DNA of 64,000 nucleotides from Epiperipatus broadwayi (GCA_028023455.1 JAQFVV010012405.1:5479334-5543333), one strand, 5' to 3'; positions 12,535-25,160 are shown, numbered from the stretch's first letter. The notes: generated by a model from the letters alone, not told the origin. Made by a program: numbers and translations.

Positions 12535-14335
12535 AATTAAAAAGAATTGTTTATAGTAAACATAATAACCAAACAAAAATAGTAATACAAAATAACAACA
12601 ATTATGATGAAATATAATAAAAATACAAATACCAGTATTATCAAAAGCTTTTTCTGATTTTTTTTCCTGAGGAGGCTAAATTCCAATGTGTTTTTAAAAA
12701 ATAGAATCATTTTTCCATTTTTTTTTGTCTCTTGTTTAAACATCTAGACAATAATTAGAGCTATAGAAGCCTTTATATAGTAAAACCCAACATAAATAGC
12801 ATTCAGAGTCTTAGGCAAGTAGCTAAGTGCCTTAAGTTGCAGAGAGGAATATTGTTGGGACAATTTTTAGTTCTTTCGCATTCAAGATTTAGCCTTTCAT
12901 TGAATTGTGAGCCAATCAAACACTGCTTTTTTAGTTACCGAGAAAGGGGGGGGGACGTTTACTTGTTTACAGTGCTATAAAGCTGTGCTAATGTTTGTAC
13001 AAATTATCCTACACATTGTAGCATCTTAAAAAATATATTTGAAAGATAAAATTAAACATTTTTATAATTTGCACAATACATCCACCATTCACAATTCCAA
13101 ACATGCAGAATTAATGGTTCAATGATGCAAATGCAATGATGTCAAAATTCATGGTAATGCCTGCATGTTTTTTTGCCAATATTCAATACTTACAATTACA
13201 TTCTGTATATATCTACAATTTTAAGTAGCCTCTGGTGAAGAATTGTAATGATATGAGATCCAGAATTTTGTTCTGGTTCTTTGTTTACTCTTTAATGACC
13301 AGGAAATTGTTGTTCTGTGAATTCAGCGATGTCGTAACATAAAGGAGTACTGTCTTTTAGGATAAAATTCTTTATTCATGTTTATTTCACCAAGAAATAT
13401 CATTTTTTACTTTATTATCTATAGATTAACAAACATTAAAGTTGATTATTTTGACCTGTTCACCAAATGAACTAACATTACTGGTCGAAAGTCTAGTGGA
13501 AACTCTTAAAGTATGCATTGACTTCTCTTTGATTGCAATTTCAGGGGGGAAAGAATTATCTGAATTTATTTTTTGCTTCTTAAATGTATACTTTTCACAT
13601 TATTTTTATAAGGTTCAGCCTAATATCTTGCATATATATGCATAGCATCAGCAACATATATTTTTCATATGCTTCTTAAAACTGATTTCTTTTCCCCATT
13701 CTAGAACCATTTACTAAAAGATTGCATAATCAATAGTCTATAATATTTTCATTTCTAGATTATTTTATGTTTTTCCTTTGTCAGCAATAACTAAGATTCA
13801 CATCTAAAACTAATGCACTGTAAAGGTGACTTTTATTAAAGTTCAGTCCATTAGAATGAATACTGTTAAGGAATAAAAGATAGTTGTTAGAAGCATTTAA
13901 CAACTGATTTGGAAGTAGGGAAAAATATAGCCCTATACTATCTGGTGTCAATTGATTACTTAAGTTCAGAGTAGATGGCTCTAGAGTAGCATAAAAAGAT
14001 CTGTTCTTGGATTCATACATATGCATATTATTTTCATAGACATCCAAAGTATTAATAACATACTATTAAATGAATTATATATTACTAATATTTTTTTTTT
14101 ACTAAGACTGAACTTATCAATCATTACATGATGTTAAGTAACTCTCTATCCAGAGTACGACCAATTCCTCACTCACTAATATAAAAATAATACAACTCAA
14201 TTTAGACTATATGAATAAAACAATTAAAAACTTGGTCTGCTTTGAAAATATCTGAATATCACATGACCTCATATGTAATAGGAATCACTTATTATTATTA
14301 ATGATTACCCTTATCAATTACCAATTATACTTGAT
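12535..14335. other. AT-rich DNA, no gene recognised
   Basis: Short open frames such as 13442-13645 and 13781-14047 (minus) show no motif I recognise. A G-run occurs at about 12945-12954. I see no bounded repeat. Confidence 0.55.
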
Positions 14336-14339
14336 TTGA

Positions 14340-14948
14340 AAGAAAAAGTATGCACACACACATATTTTTTTCATTATTAGCCATTATTCAAGAAGGTTAC
14401 AGCCAATTTAATAACAGAAAAAAGTATGGAAAGCTAAACAAGAGTTGGATATGGCTTTTAATATGGATATATGAACCATTCCCATAAATATATTCACTTA
14501 GACCATATGATTAAAATAACATTACAATTTCTTTAAAAATCTTTTATTGTTTGCTAAATAAAAATCAACATTATGAATATTGAATATCATATTTTCTATT
14601 ACAACTGTTTCAACCATTTTTACAGCCTTTTTCAAAGACTGAAATGTTGGAATAAGAAATTTGTATATTGATTTTTGATTTAATAAGATGTAAATTAAAT
14701 TTTTTTGAGGGAAATTACAATTAGAACATTATTATTAATTATATGAACTGAATCAAATTTAAATCAGAAATCCATGTGGTAACAAAGATTTTTGTATTGA
14801 AATTTCATATGCTACATGCTTTTAAGGTGTTTTATTTTTCATCTTGAAGTTCTGCATTTTAACTTTTTTTGAGCTTCAAACTTTTCTTTTAGGAAGAATT
14901 CAACATTTTTTATTATTATCATTATTATTATTATTGTTGTTGTTGTTG

Positions 14949-15007
<59 letters not shown>

Positions 15008-15270
15008 GTGTTCTATTTACATTTATATCTTCCCAATGAAAACAATCAATATTGCATTTATTTGTGTTATAATCTTTATAATGCAAAATGGATTGTGATT
15101 CCTCCATTAAAAACATGTTTAAGTTCAAGTTAAATTACTTTTTTTAGAAAGTCTGTTACTATTTGTTTAGATCTCCATCTCAATAAAGATGTGGTCTTAT
15201 AATAATAGATTCTATATCATCAAGCTTTTATTTGAGTGCTTAAATGTCACATTACTTGAATGCTATTAAC
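14340..15270. repeat. Diverged dispersed duplication, copy 1
   Basis: This stretch aligns by eye, colinearly, with 33040-34260. Anchors in order include 'catattttctattac...gtttcaa', 'gactgaaatgt' (gaccgaaatgt in copy 3), 'taaattaaatttttt', 'attacaattagaac', 'aattatatgaactgaatca', 'taacaaagatttttg', 'cttcccaat', 'aatcaatattgcat', 'aagttcaagtt', 'agaaagtctgt' and 'aataatagattc'. Divergence is substantial, so the duplication is old. This copy lacks two insertions that copy 3 has (a tRNA-Gly retrocopy and a foldback), and so supplies their empty sites. I recognise no coding capacity; it may be an unrecognised transposon or LINE 3' region. Confidence 0.65.
14910..15007. repeat. (ATT)n/(GTT)n microsatellite
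   Basis: Compound trinucleotide tract: ATT units, about six GTT units at 14934-14952, then a further run of pure ATT. The leucine-run frame across it is a by-product of the repeat. Confidence 0.95.
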
Positions 15271-15359
15271 CATTAGACTTTATAGTCTTTTATTAAGATG
15301 AAGATAAGCAATAATAGTAATAATAATAACAACAACAATATTAATAATACTAAAAAATA

Positions 15360-15925
15360 TATAGCCCTGCTCTGGACATTTTTGCAGCTACCTATTCACT
15401 CCTTAGAAAGCAGACCAAAGCTACGACAATTATAGTAGGCAATATTAACAACTTTCTTGGATATCTCATCAACTTCACAGCACAACTATCCACATGAAAG
15501 ACTATATTACAGACATCCTCATTATAATAATTCAATACCATTGAAGGCTCCATAACTGGACCAGTCAAGAATCAGATGAATGAACTTTTATTTAAATGAT
15601 ATGAACACTTTATCTTTACAAACAAAAAAGTATCATTAATGACAATCATTTATAATTACCAATGTCTACACTTATAAATCACGAATATTATTATCTAGAA
15701 TCTACATTTATATAATTGTACTACAATCAGCTATCATAACCAGATTTATACAATAACCAACAATTGTTTAGACTCATTCCAGTACACCATACACCGTATG
15801 ATTCTAATTTATACCATGTTTGTTAAATGTGAAATGCCCATGTAACCAAGCAAAATCTTTGTAAAACACTTGTAAAATCTATGTAACACATCTTTGGTCA
15901 ATAAAGTTTATTGTTGAAAGATAAA
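15360..15925 (+). pseudogene. Possible LINE relic with 3' end
   Basis: Around 15400-15470 a frame reads TTIIVGNINNFLGY, reminiscent of the IIVGDFNTPL motif of LINE endonucleases. The segment 15770-15925 ends with ggtcaataaagtttattg, a 3'-end-like text followed directly by a compound microsatellite, as LINE tails often are. Stops interrupt every frame. This is a weak call based on two short resemblances. Confidence 0.3.
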
Positions 15926-15929
15926 AAAT

Positions 15930-16020
15930 ATCATCATCATCATCATCGTTATCATCATCATAATAATAATAAAAAACAACAATAACAATAGTAATAAAAA
16001 CAATAACTAATAATAAAAAC

Positions 16021-16061
<41 letters not shown>

Positions 16062-16075
16062 CAACAACAATAATA
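15930..16075. repeat. Compound (ATC)n/(AAT)n/(AAC)n microsatellite
   Basis: Runs of atc, aat, aac and aat units with interruptions. It probably grew from the A-rich tail of the element just upstream. Long asparagine, leucine and isoleucine frames here are artefacts of the repeat. Confidence 0.95.
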
Positions 16076-16082
16076 ACCGAAT

Positions 16083-16200
16083 AGTTTATTGAATGATTTA
16101 TTGCTGAGAGTTCATAAGAAGTTTGAGGACCAGAAGTGATAAAATAGAGCCATGATCCATTGACTTTAAGAATAACAGTCTGCCACTCTTTCACTATTTA
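16083..16200 (-). repeat. tRNA-derived SINE body, type S1
   Basis: It shares agtttattg...ttcataagaagtttg and the following accagaagt with copies at 19.38, 31.11 and, in the opposite orientation, 53.1 kb. The orientation is set by the 19.4-kb copy, where the tRNA-like head lies at the other end. The head is poorly preserved here. Confidence 0.5.
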
Positions 16201-16204
16201 AAAC

Positions 16205-16615
16205 CTCTGAAAACTTTGATCACATAATAAATGATTGCCCAGCATATGACAAAATCAGAACATTCATTACTCACAACTGCCACATTTCCCTGAACAAAAT
16301 ATTAAATATCAAGAGCTGCTTCATGTCCAGGAACTATGTCACGACTTTTATCACTATGCCACTTGGATGGCCAGATGTCGCAACAAGTTTACCATTCCTC
16401 ATCCCAAACCAAGCTGAAGGAATTTCGCCATAAGGACAGAATCATCTCGTCCAGATTTTTATTTGACAACACATGGAGCCTGATTAAGCTGGATTAAATA
16501 ACACCAGTGACCATATCAGACCATCTGGTTGCCTGAGCAACATGGATAACTATTATTTTTGATTTACAATTGTATCATTCTTACATATGTTTTTTCAATA
16601 AAGTTATTTATAAAT
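16205..16615 (+). pseudogene. Possible LINE-derived fragments
   Basis: A frame at about 16217-16265 reads DHIINDCPAYDKIRTFI, which resembles the H-x-x-x-x-C-P end of the zinc knuckle at LINE ORF2 C-termini. About 250 bp later another frame has SRFLF...ITPVTISDHLV, resembling the SDH motif of the APE-type endonuclease. Those motifs come in the wrong order for one element, so these may be pieces of two elements or chance. The end at 16600 (caataaagttatttataaataaa) looks like a LINE 3' end. Confidence 0.3.
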
Positions 16616-16619
16616 AAAC

Positions 16620-18365
16620 CATAAGACAGGATAAGCAATATCTATTCATGATTACTTTCTATTGATTGCTATTGCTTGATCAAAGAAACTTTTTACCAAA
16701 TAACTTTTTACCTTTAACAAACTCGCCTTCATAGAAAAAAAAAGTTAAATTATCTTCAAACTTTATAAAAACAATTTTGTCTTTTATATATATTTACTAT
16801 ATTCTAAATATAGAACCGTGTTATATTTAGGGATATTGATATTCTTTTAACGTTATTCTATTACCTTTAAAGACAGGTGTTGGCGTAAAAGTTTATAAAG
16901 GTATATAAAAGCATCTATCTCTCTCAACAACAACATCAAAAAAAAAAAAATAGACTATTTCTCAGTTTATCTTATTAGGTATTGAAATTATCGCTATTGT
17001 TGAAAAGTAAAGAAGCGTTCAAATTATTTTGAGGATATTAAAAAATCAATTCTCTATTGGAATTATTTTGATCAATCTATTCTGATTATTAAAATGGTGC
17101 GGTGGATGCTTATAATTCAATATTTTGTTAACAGTCCATTAACAGTTTCGCTAAATAAAACCTGAGTAGATGCAGGAAATAGTAGTTTATTTAAAAATAA
17201 TTAACAACTTAATAATTCCACTTCTAAACTATAATACTATTAGTTTTACAACACCATAATAAATAGTATTATATCGATACAATAAAACGAAGACCAGTTT
17301 TAAAATTTCATTAAAGAAAAAAGGATGTACATAACTACTTTTGGTCAGTAAGATGTCAGTAAAATAGTTTATCAGTTAAGGCTGTAAAAATCAATATCAT
17401 CTCTCTATACATAAAGTATTGATCCTTTAATAGAAAACTCAAGTTTTTACCATATGAAAAATTAAATAATCTAAAGTGACAATCACATTAATTATTTATT
17501 CTTTAATATTTTATTGTAATAAATAGTGATATTTTTCTATAATTGTTACTGACTTAAATTAGATTATCTTTTCTTTTAAATGAATATAATTGTGTGTGTG
17601 TATGTGGGTATGTATGAATGTATATGTTGACCGAAATATAGAAGGAGAAAAAAAATTTTTTTGATTTTTTTCTAAATTAAGCTAAATATGTAAAAGGCTT
17701 TAGTACGAGAAAGTTAAAATATTTAAATAAAGTTAATTAAGAATATCTATAGTTAAATTAGTTTTAATTTATATATAAAAGATTTGTTTCAGTAGTAGAC
17801 AATATATTGTAAAACGCTCCAGATATAGATGTTTTATTAACTTCTAAAAAGAAATTGATATAGACTAAAAGAGTAACCCTGGGCTGACGGGTCAAATGGT
17901 TAACATCCTGAATAGTTTGGGGGTAATAATAGAGTGCCAAAATCTGGAATTTAAGCCCTACAGATTTTGCCCAAACTGTAATTTCCAGTGCTTAAACTTT
18001 TCCTTTGGTGATTTGGCATAATTAAGGAAATCTGATTAGTTGAAATGTATTCTGGGGTCCCCAGGTTCCTTCCCCTTCAAAATTACTATTGAGTGTTTGA
18101 AATATAAGAGTGAACTATTAATTATAAATAAAATCATGCAACATAAATAGAAAAAGTTAATTTTTTTTAAAAATGAAGATTATCATGTATCTATATAAAA
18201 AAATTTTGTAATATTCAATTCTATTTACTAAACGCAGAGATCATATGTAATTAAAGAGAAAGAATTTTCATCTTTAATATATGCACTCTACTAATCTCTG
18301 CGCTTAGGAAATAGAAATGAATATTCCATAGTTTCTAATAATTTATAATATTAACACATATACAT
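16620..18365. other. AT-rich DNA, one possible repeat
   Basis: No gene recognised. The stretch 17872-18110 is less AT-rich (gggctgacgggtcaaatggt..., ggggtccccaggttcc) and could be a decayed SINE head, since it contains a weak A-box-like run. It has no second copy in this window, so I cannot confirm this. Confidence 0.4.
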
Positions 18366-18660
18366 AAATAAGCATTTATTTTATAACGTCTTGCGTGCGA
18401 TTATAATTACGATAGAATGACAGCCTGTTAAGCTAATTGCGCAGACGCTGTGAGAATGTTATTAATAAATGAATACCTTCGAACAACCACATGATATAGT
18501 ATTTATATAAGAGTAAAAAGGAATCCTCTTACTCTTACGACTCAAATGTTTATATATGAGCAAATCTGAAGTAGTTGTAACGAAGGCGTGACTACATAAT
18601 AGTCACTTTAAATTACTACACATAGTAAATTGAAAAATTTAGGGAACGTTAATATGTGAA
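18366..18660. other. Unique, CpG-bearing segment
   Basis: Compared with its surroundings this short segment has several CG dinucleotides (cttgcgtgcgatt, ttgcgcagacgctg, cgaaggcgtgac). I see no open frame or repeat in it. Inverted short motifs just upstream (cgcagagat near 18234 and atctctgcg near 18294) can form a weak hairpin. It could be non-repetitive or regulatory sequence, but nothing in it proves that. Confidence 0.3.
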
Positions 18661-18679
18661 AGAAAATAATGGATGTAAA

Positions 18680-18960
18680 AGTAAATAAAGAAACATCTTC
18701 ATCTCTCAAACTGAGATGCTTCAGATTGGCCTATATCATTAGAATCTAGGTTTAAAAATAAGATGGCTGCTCTTTACAATATTTTTCTATATTTAAATTT
18801 TTATTCTTTTCAATTTTTTTCTGGAGTCACAAATCCTAGCTTTATAACAATATTTTTTCCAAAATATAACACTCTTATCTTTTCAAAAGTTTCTATCTTG
18901 TGTTTGAATATGAGAATATCCTCAGTACTCAACATGAAATTGTTGAGCTATTACAAGTGC
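18680..18960 (+). repeat. Unclassified repeat shared with 23.68 kb
   Basis: Segments here (gatgcttca, cctata, aaataagatggctgctctt, ctatcttgtgt) recur in the same order at 23702-23800 (gatgcttca, cctata, gataagatggccgctctta, ctatcttgtgt). This copy is longer in the middle. I do not recognise the family. Confidence 0.5.
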
Positions 18961-19371
18961 ATATATTAAAGGAGGAAATCCTTTCTCTTTAATTAATAAC
19001 TATATAAAGTAATACAGATGCATTTAGACTTTTTTTAAATTTATTGTCTATGAGTAAGATCAAAATGAATTAATTTCTAATATGTAATTGTTCAGTGAAA
19101 GGTAAAAACGATTTAGAATGAGACCATAAATGAACTTTCTCTAGTACAGACTGTAATTGAATTTTAAAAACAAATTTTTTCTAATAAAAATCATTAATAG
19201 TCATATAAAGGTGAAAATAATTTCTTTTTAATTTCCATGTCAATTAGCTTTACTACAATTAAAATTATATATCTACATAGGAGAAGTAAATATTGAAAAA
19301 CAGAGCAGTATTTTCATTGTTAATTGTGCAAATAAACAGACAATTAAAGTAAATTGAAATTAAAAAAGGCA

Positions 19372-19494
19372 TATGGTTTATTGCTCAGGAATTCATAAGA
19401 AGTTTGGGTATCAAAACTGCAAGCACTAGAATTGATCCCGAAATCTTTCTATCCAAAATCAGATGCTCTACCAACTGTATCAAACTGTACAAGA
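19372..19494 (-). repeat. tRNA-derived SINE, type S1
   Basis: On the minus strand a tRNA-like head begins near 19485: an A-box-like segment (acagttggtagagc), then a B-box-like segment (tcgggatcaattct). The body follows, ending with cccaaacttcttatgaattc and caataaacc. The same body lies at 16.1, 31.1 and 53.2 kb. This is the structure of a Pol III-transcribed SINE. Its tRNA parent looks generic and I do not assign it. It abuts the hAT MITE at 19503. Confidence 0.65.
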
Positions 19495-19502
19495 CACTAA
19501 AT

Positions 19503-19686
19503 CAGCAGTTCTCAACCTATGGCTCATGACCCTTTTGAGAGTTGAACAACCCTTTCACAGGAGTTACCTGCACCATTGAAAAACATATTTTTGATTCATA
19601 ACAATAGTAAAATTAAAGGTTGGGGTCACTACATTATAAGTAACTGTATTAAAGAGTTGCAGCATTAGGAAGGTTGAGAGCCACTA
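19503..19686. mobile_element. 184-bp hAT MITE with perfect TSD
   Basis: The left end CAGCAGTTCTCAACC and the right end, reversed, TAGTGGCTCTCAACC are hAT-type terminal inverted repeats of the CAGTGGTTCTCAACC kind. Identical 8-bp direct repeats, cactaaat, flank the element exactly (19495-19502 and 19687-19694). It carries no protein. The internal text tggctcatgaccc and ggttggggtcac near the two ends is the usual subterminal inverted region of such MITEs. Confidence 0.9.
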
Positions 19687-19694
19687 CACTAAAT

Positions 19695-20310
19695 TGATAA
19701 CTATACCTAACAAAACAGGATGTTTGATATTCTAATCAAAGTGGAAAGATTTTGAAAGGTCTTGTGCTTATTGTACAAATCTTAATTTGGTCCCAGTGTA
19801 TAATATGTTAAACTTAGAAGCTACACTATAGTAGATACTGTTGTAATTTATGCTTTAAGAACACTCATGCAAATTTGTACATATATGTCTAAGAATTCAG
19901 AGGTATTAACAAATTTTAAAAGATATTTCTAGCAAACTTAACCATTGCAAGTTTCTTTGAGCCTGAACTGAGACCAAGCTAACAGTATAATTTAACTTCA
20001 TCTCAAATTAATTTTTAATGTACAGAATGTAACTAAAAATTATTTAAAGATTATAATAGTAATTATATTTACAAATAAAAATAAATTTATTTATTTTTCT
20101 CTTTATTATAGCCTTCATATATAGGTAAAAATATAGTGACCAGAAGAGATTACTCATCTAGTTTGCCAATTATTGGGCTGAGAAATATAAGTTGTTGTTT
20201 TTTTTGTTTTTTTTTTTATTTTTTAGCTTTGTTTTACTTTTTAATTAAAAATAGCTTTGTCTCATTTATCAACTAATATTGAAATATTTGAAATGCAGGC
20301 ATTTTTCATA
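19695..20310. other. AT-rich DNA, no gene recognised
   Basis: A poly-T stretch (about 20196-20228) precedes the FB3 element. I see nothing else. Confidence 0.6.
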
Positions 20311-20317
20311 TACCTGG

Positions 20318-20830
20318 AGCTTAATTGTAAATATAGGGGATTTGAACTCAGACATTCAAGCACCCTTCAGCTATCCACACTATGTCATACTACTGATACA
20401 CATGATCACACACATGTAGAAAAGATAAATAATCACCAATATACATTTTCATGCTGAACTAGCCATTCAGATGCCAATATTATTGCCATGCCCATATTGA
20501 TCTCAAGTCACTCTGACCCATCATCATCAGATTTTCAATGGTATGGATGGCTGAAGAGTTGAAAGTTGGAGTAGATTAAAGCCTATCCAGTAAAGTATGA
20601 AGATTGCTATCTTAATATAAACTGAGCACTGATTATATATATATGCGTGGGAGATGATAATCTGAATCAACTGATGAGTACTCGTTCAGCATGAAATACA
20701 TACATTGGTGATTATTTATCTTTTCTACATTTGTGTGATCATGTGTATCAATGGTATGAGGTGGTGTGGATAGTTGAAGGGTGCTTGAAAATATGAGTTC
20801 AAATCCCCTATATTTACAACTGATATTGAA
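20318..20830. repeat. FB3 long-inverted-repeat element, copy 1
   Basis: Terminal arms of about 145 bp (about 20322-20465 and 20680-20823) are near-perfect reverse complements. They begin GTAAATATAGGGGATTTGAA and end TTCAAATCCCCTATATTTAC. Shared inner text includes gataaataatcaccaat and its complement. The roughly 200-bp middle (attgctatcttaatataaac, tgggagatgataatctg) also occurs in the copies at 21.2, 22.75 and 24.4 kb. It looks like a non-autonomous foldback or MITE family. The ends vary between copies and I found no consistent target duplication. Confidence 0.75.
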
Positions 20831-21202
20831 TGATTTGGTAAGTCAGATATGAACCAGTCAGTTGAAAATTTCTAAGTCTATTTTAAATGTAAAAATTGTT
20901 GAGTGTGGAATCACATTTCTCATAGCAGGTTTAATAGATGCATATAGCAGTATTTTAAGAACATAGTTGCTTTTAATATAAAGTAAAATAATAAATATAA
21001 ACAATTTGCAATTAGTGTTGTAGTTTACGAGTTAAATGATTTCATTTTGACAATTTTTTTGCTTTTTTGAAGCAAACAGCTAAAAATATACAGAATATTA
21101 ATAAGTCCATCTTTCCATGCATAGCTTTACCATATTGAGTCAATACAATTTAAATCAATATATTGTTATAAATTTATTTTTAAAATGGATTACATATGTA
21201 AT

Positions 21203-21550
21203 ACTTAAATAGAGAGATTTGAATTCAGGATTTTTCAGTCTATAATATCATATCCATCAAGGGTTTTGAGCATTTCACCATTGGTTTTTCAGCAAAATTT
21301 TGGGTTGAATAGTTGGAAGGGTAAGAAGATTGAAGTCTGACTATTAAAGTTTGAGAAATTGCTATCTTAATATATAAACTGATCACTGATTGTATATATG
21401 TGTGGGAAATTATGATTTGGCCCAACTATGCTGGTTCTGCACGAAATATGTATATTGGGGATTACGTATCTTTTTCACATGTGTGTGGTCATGTCTATTG
21501 GTTGCTTGAGATAGAGTGAAAGATAAATAGACTAAAAACCCTGAGTTCAA
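21203..21550. repeat. FB3 element, copy 2 (decayed)
   Basis: It begins near atagagagatttgaattcagg, has the family middle (gaaattgctatcttaatata, ttgtatatatgtgtgggaaa), and ends gagttcaaatccctctatttac. The left arm is largely replaced or lost. It is more diverged than copy 1. Confidence 0.6.
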
Positions 21551-21939
21551 ATCCCTCTATTTACTTATATAAAAAACATTCAGTATAAGCAAATTACATG
21601 TTGTCTTAGAATTATATATATTACTTATAAATAAGAGATTTACAAAAATTAAATATAGTTTTTTTTTATAAGTTAACGTTATATACTGTACTGGGATTTT
21701 TTTTCTTATTCTTTAAAAATAAAAGATATCCTGCAATTTATTTACATCAGGTAGTTGCTATAATTAGTTGTTCCATATGCTATGATGACTTGATGTTTTA
21801 GTTTGTCCAGGTAAACCCTGAATTTTTTTAGGTTACAAATAGACTTATGGCCTTTTGTATACGAATGATTAATTAATAATTCTACTCTAGAGATGTTTTA
21901 TATAAGCGTCATTAAGCAGTAAACATCAGATGGAAATAA

Positions 21940-22030
21940 ATGGCTAACAGGTTTATCTGGGCATAATTGCTGAGATATTCTTGACTTCGTTTAAGGAGAA
22001 GCCACAATACATCACATTACATACAATAGG
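21940..22030 (+). repeat. Severely 5'-truncated LINE, 3' end only
   Basis: The text tggctaacaggtttatctggg through aaggagaagccacaatacatcacatt matches the 3' ends of the LINE copies at 7.05 kb (minus) and 27.68-27.77 kb (plus). Only about 85 bp of the element was inserted, a common result of incomplete target-primed reverse transcription. Confidence 0.75.
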
Positions 22031-22039
22031 ATTTCCGTT

Positions 22040-22735
22040 TTTACTTTACATTAGATTTCAATAAACTTTCTTTAAAGTAGAGTTTTAAAATGTTATTGAA
22101 TTCATCTTAAAGAATGCAGAACAAGAACAAGATAAAAGTTTTAATGATTAAATATTTGTATCTGTTAAAATCAGAACAAGCGACTGAAGTAGTAAGAAAC
22201 TGGAGTATTAAATTGGAATAATAATAATGAAATACTAATTTGAGAGTTAGCTAATGTTTGAGCATCAGAAATGTCAGCTTGGGATTTGATTCAGGGACCA
22301 GTCAATCACTCTTTCACTCTGCCAAAGTGTGTAGACAAATGACTGAATGGTTAAGTGGTTCAATCTCAATGCAAAAACATTTACATCTTCCATCTATTAC
22401 TCTACTACTAAGCTAAACCATGCAGAGAAACTGAAACTATGTTATGTACTAAGTACTTTTAATTATATAAATTTATTTCAAAGAAGATAAATCTACAACT
22501 GGTGGTGATTATATTCTCCAGTTTTCTTTAATGTGAGTTTATTTTTAAAAAATTTAAAGTGAAATTATAATATTAGTTGAGAATCATTTAACTTTTCAAA
22601 TATCTTTATTCATATGTTACGAAAGGATCTAATGGAGTGAAGTATATCTAAACAAATATAATACATATGGGACAAAAGATGAAGTAGATTAATGATGCTA
22701 TGTGTTTATGTGTAATAATAAGAATAATAATATTT
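22040..22735. other. AT-rich DNA, no gene recognised
   Basis: The part 22240-22400 has mixed composition (agcttgggatttgattcagg, accagtcaatcac) and may be a decayed SINE, but I cannot align it to others here. Confidence 0.4.
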
Positions 22736-22739
22736 AAAT

Positions 22740-23200
22740 ACAAGCTAGATGTAATTAAAGGGGATTTAAACCCAGACTTTTAAGCTCCCTTCAATCATCC
22801 ACTCTATTTTATATAACCGATACACATGGCTACATAGATGTAAAAATGGTAAATGATCTTCAATATAAATATTTTGTACTGAATCAGTGCTCACCAGTTA
22901 GTCCAGATCATCATCTTCCTCATACATATATAATCAGTGTTTGCTTTATATTAAGATAGCAATTCTACAAACTTTAATGGACAGGCTTCAATCCTCTCCT
23001 CTCTTCAATTCTTCAGCCATCCATATCATTGAAAATCTGATGATGGAATGCTCAAAATTCTCATTGATGCCAATATGACTGTCATACTCATCTTGACCTT
23101 AAGTCAGCCTGACACCTCATATGCAGAACCTTAATATGGTCATGTGTATCCAATATAAGATAGCATGGATGACTGTAGGAAGTATGAAATCCCCTTTAAT
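22740..23200. repeat. FB3 element, copy 3
   Basis: It starts ATTAAAGGGGATTT and ends AAATCCCCTTTAAT, a 14-bp perfect terminal inverted repeat. The longer arms are diverged (gatacacatggctacatag on the left, ggtcatgtgtatcc on the right). The middle carries the family text (ttaagatagcaattctacaa, in the opposite orientation to copy 1) plus extra sequence. Confidence 0.65.
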
Positions 23201-23689
23201 AATAACAACAACAAACAAATATATTAATTATTATTAAGTTTAAAATTTATATCTGGTCTTGAAATAATATAAAATTTTTAATCTAATAAATAATTAATAA
23301 TAATCATTAATGTGTTTATCTAAAGTGGAAAATGTCAAAGATATAAATGGAAAAACATTGACACTTGCAATTTAAATTGTAGCAATTTGATATTAGTAAG
23401 TAATGAACAAATGATGAAGGGATTTGTCTGAAGATTTGTGATGATGGTATATTTTTAGATGTGATATGTTGGACTATTTACATAATTTATGAGTGAATGT
23501 TGAATGTATAAACAATCTTAAACTTTCCAAATACAAACAACTTGTTAGAAATTCTATAAACTATTGAAGAGTAGTAATTGATTTATAGAGTGCACAGAGA
23601 GCTTAAGTAAATAGTCTGAACAGGCACTAACGTAAGTTAATTTGTAAAGGAATAGTGGATTTAAACAGTGGAGAAAACAACTACTTCAC

Positions 23690-23810
23690 ACTTCCAAATC
23701 AAGATGCTTCATATTCACCTATATAAATGGTCATTTAGGTTAAAGATAAGATGGCCGCTCTTATCTTTATAAAAGTCTCTATCTTGTGTCATGGTTTGGA
23801 AGATCTCTCT
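23690..23810 (+). repeat. Unclassified repeat, second copy
   Basis: Shorter relative of 18680-18960, with the shared words given there in the same order. It lies directly before the left arm of the nested palindrome. Confidence 0.5.
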
Positions 23811-23949
23811 ATTGGCAAAATATGCTTTATTATTGAAAATTTTAAAGCACATTGAATACAGGCAACTTGTTAGTAATAACACACAAACAAACAATAGGTT
23901 AGTAATTACACAACATTTTGAGTAGTATTATTCTTCACTCTTTTTCAGG

Positions 23950-24072
23950 TGTTGCTGGTCTGATCACACAGTGACAGTATTTGCATAGAAGTTGAACTTG
24001 AACTTGCACCTTTAGATTCTTGAATATTGAAATTAAGGCAAACACTCTAATCAACTGAGCTATTCTCTCAAA
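23950..24072 (-). repeat. tRNA-derived SINE, type S2
   Basis: On the minus strand the head reads GAATAGCTCAGTTGATTAGA (A box), followed about 50 bp later by gtgcaagttcaacttc (B-box-like). The body continues towards 23930 (cagcaacacctgaaaaagag). This is the classic SINE layout with a tRNA head. The partner copy is at 25275-25420. Confidence 0.7.
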
Positions 24073-24160
24073 GACAACATATAGTAGAAATTTGATATAT
24101 AATATATAAATGTTGATTCAAACTTCAAATTTTTTTTTTAAAAGCAAGGCTAATTAGTTG

Positions 24161-24380
<220 letters not shown>

Positions 24381-24845
24381 GATGAAATACACAGGCTTAT
24401 ATATACCTCCGTCTATATATGTAATAGACAGGGTATGAGCACAGACTTTCACATGACCCACCACTCTCCACACTATCTCATAACACTGATACACCCGAAC
24501 ATACATATGTCGAAAAGATAAATAATCACCAATATACGTATTTCATGCTAAACCAGCAATCATCAGTTGCTCCAGATTATCATCTCTACACATATATGCT
24601 ACAAGTGCATTGAAGCCTGACCATTAAAGTAGGAGGATTTGCTATCTTAATATATATATCTGAGCACTTGTAGCATATATGTGTAGAGATGATAATCTGG
24701 ACCAACTGATGATTGCTGGTTTAGCATGAAATATGTATATTGGTGATTATTTATCTTTTTGACATATGTGTGTTTTGGTGTATCAGTGTTATGAGATAGT
24801 GTGGAGAGTGGTGGGTCATGTGAAAGTCTGTGCTCATACCCTGTC
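24381..24845. repeat. FB3 element, copy 4, between ATT tracts
   Basis: The left arm (about 24414-24630) and right arm (24656-24845) are near-perfect reverse complements. Examples are tagacagggtatgagcac and its complement at 24830-24846, and acatatatgctacaagtgc and its complement near 24658-24676. The middle contains the family word gatttgctatcttaatata. It is the least diverged member here, and both ends run directly into (ATT)n. Confidence 0.8.
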
Positions 24846-25060
<215 letters not shown>

Positions 25061-25078
25061 TTGTTTAATATTTTTCCT

Positions 25079-25160
25079 AAGAGCAAGATTAATTAGAGGC
25101 TTCCATACAACCCATTGTGGCAATGCACAATGTATGGAAGCCTCTAATTAATCTTGTTCT
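25079..25160. repeat. Perfect short hairpin
   Basis: Arms of about 30 bp at 25079-25109 and 25131-25160 (containing attaattagaggcttccat and its complement) surround a 21-base loop. One mismatch lies near the outer end. It is a compact foldback, absent from the left arm of the surrounding palindrome, so it arose or inserted later. Confidence 0.85.

Noticed and set aside
14844-16194. Leucine- and isoleucine-rich frames near 14.9 and 16.0 kb
   Set aside because: Same cause: compound microsatellites.
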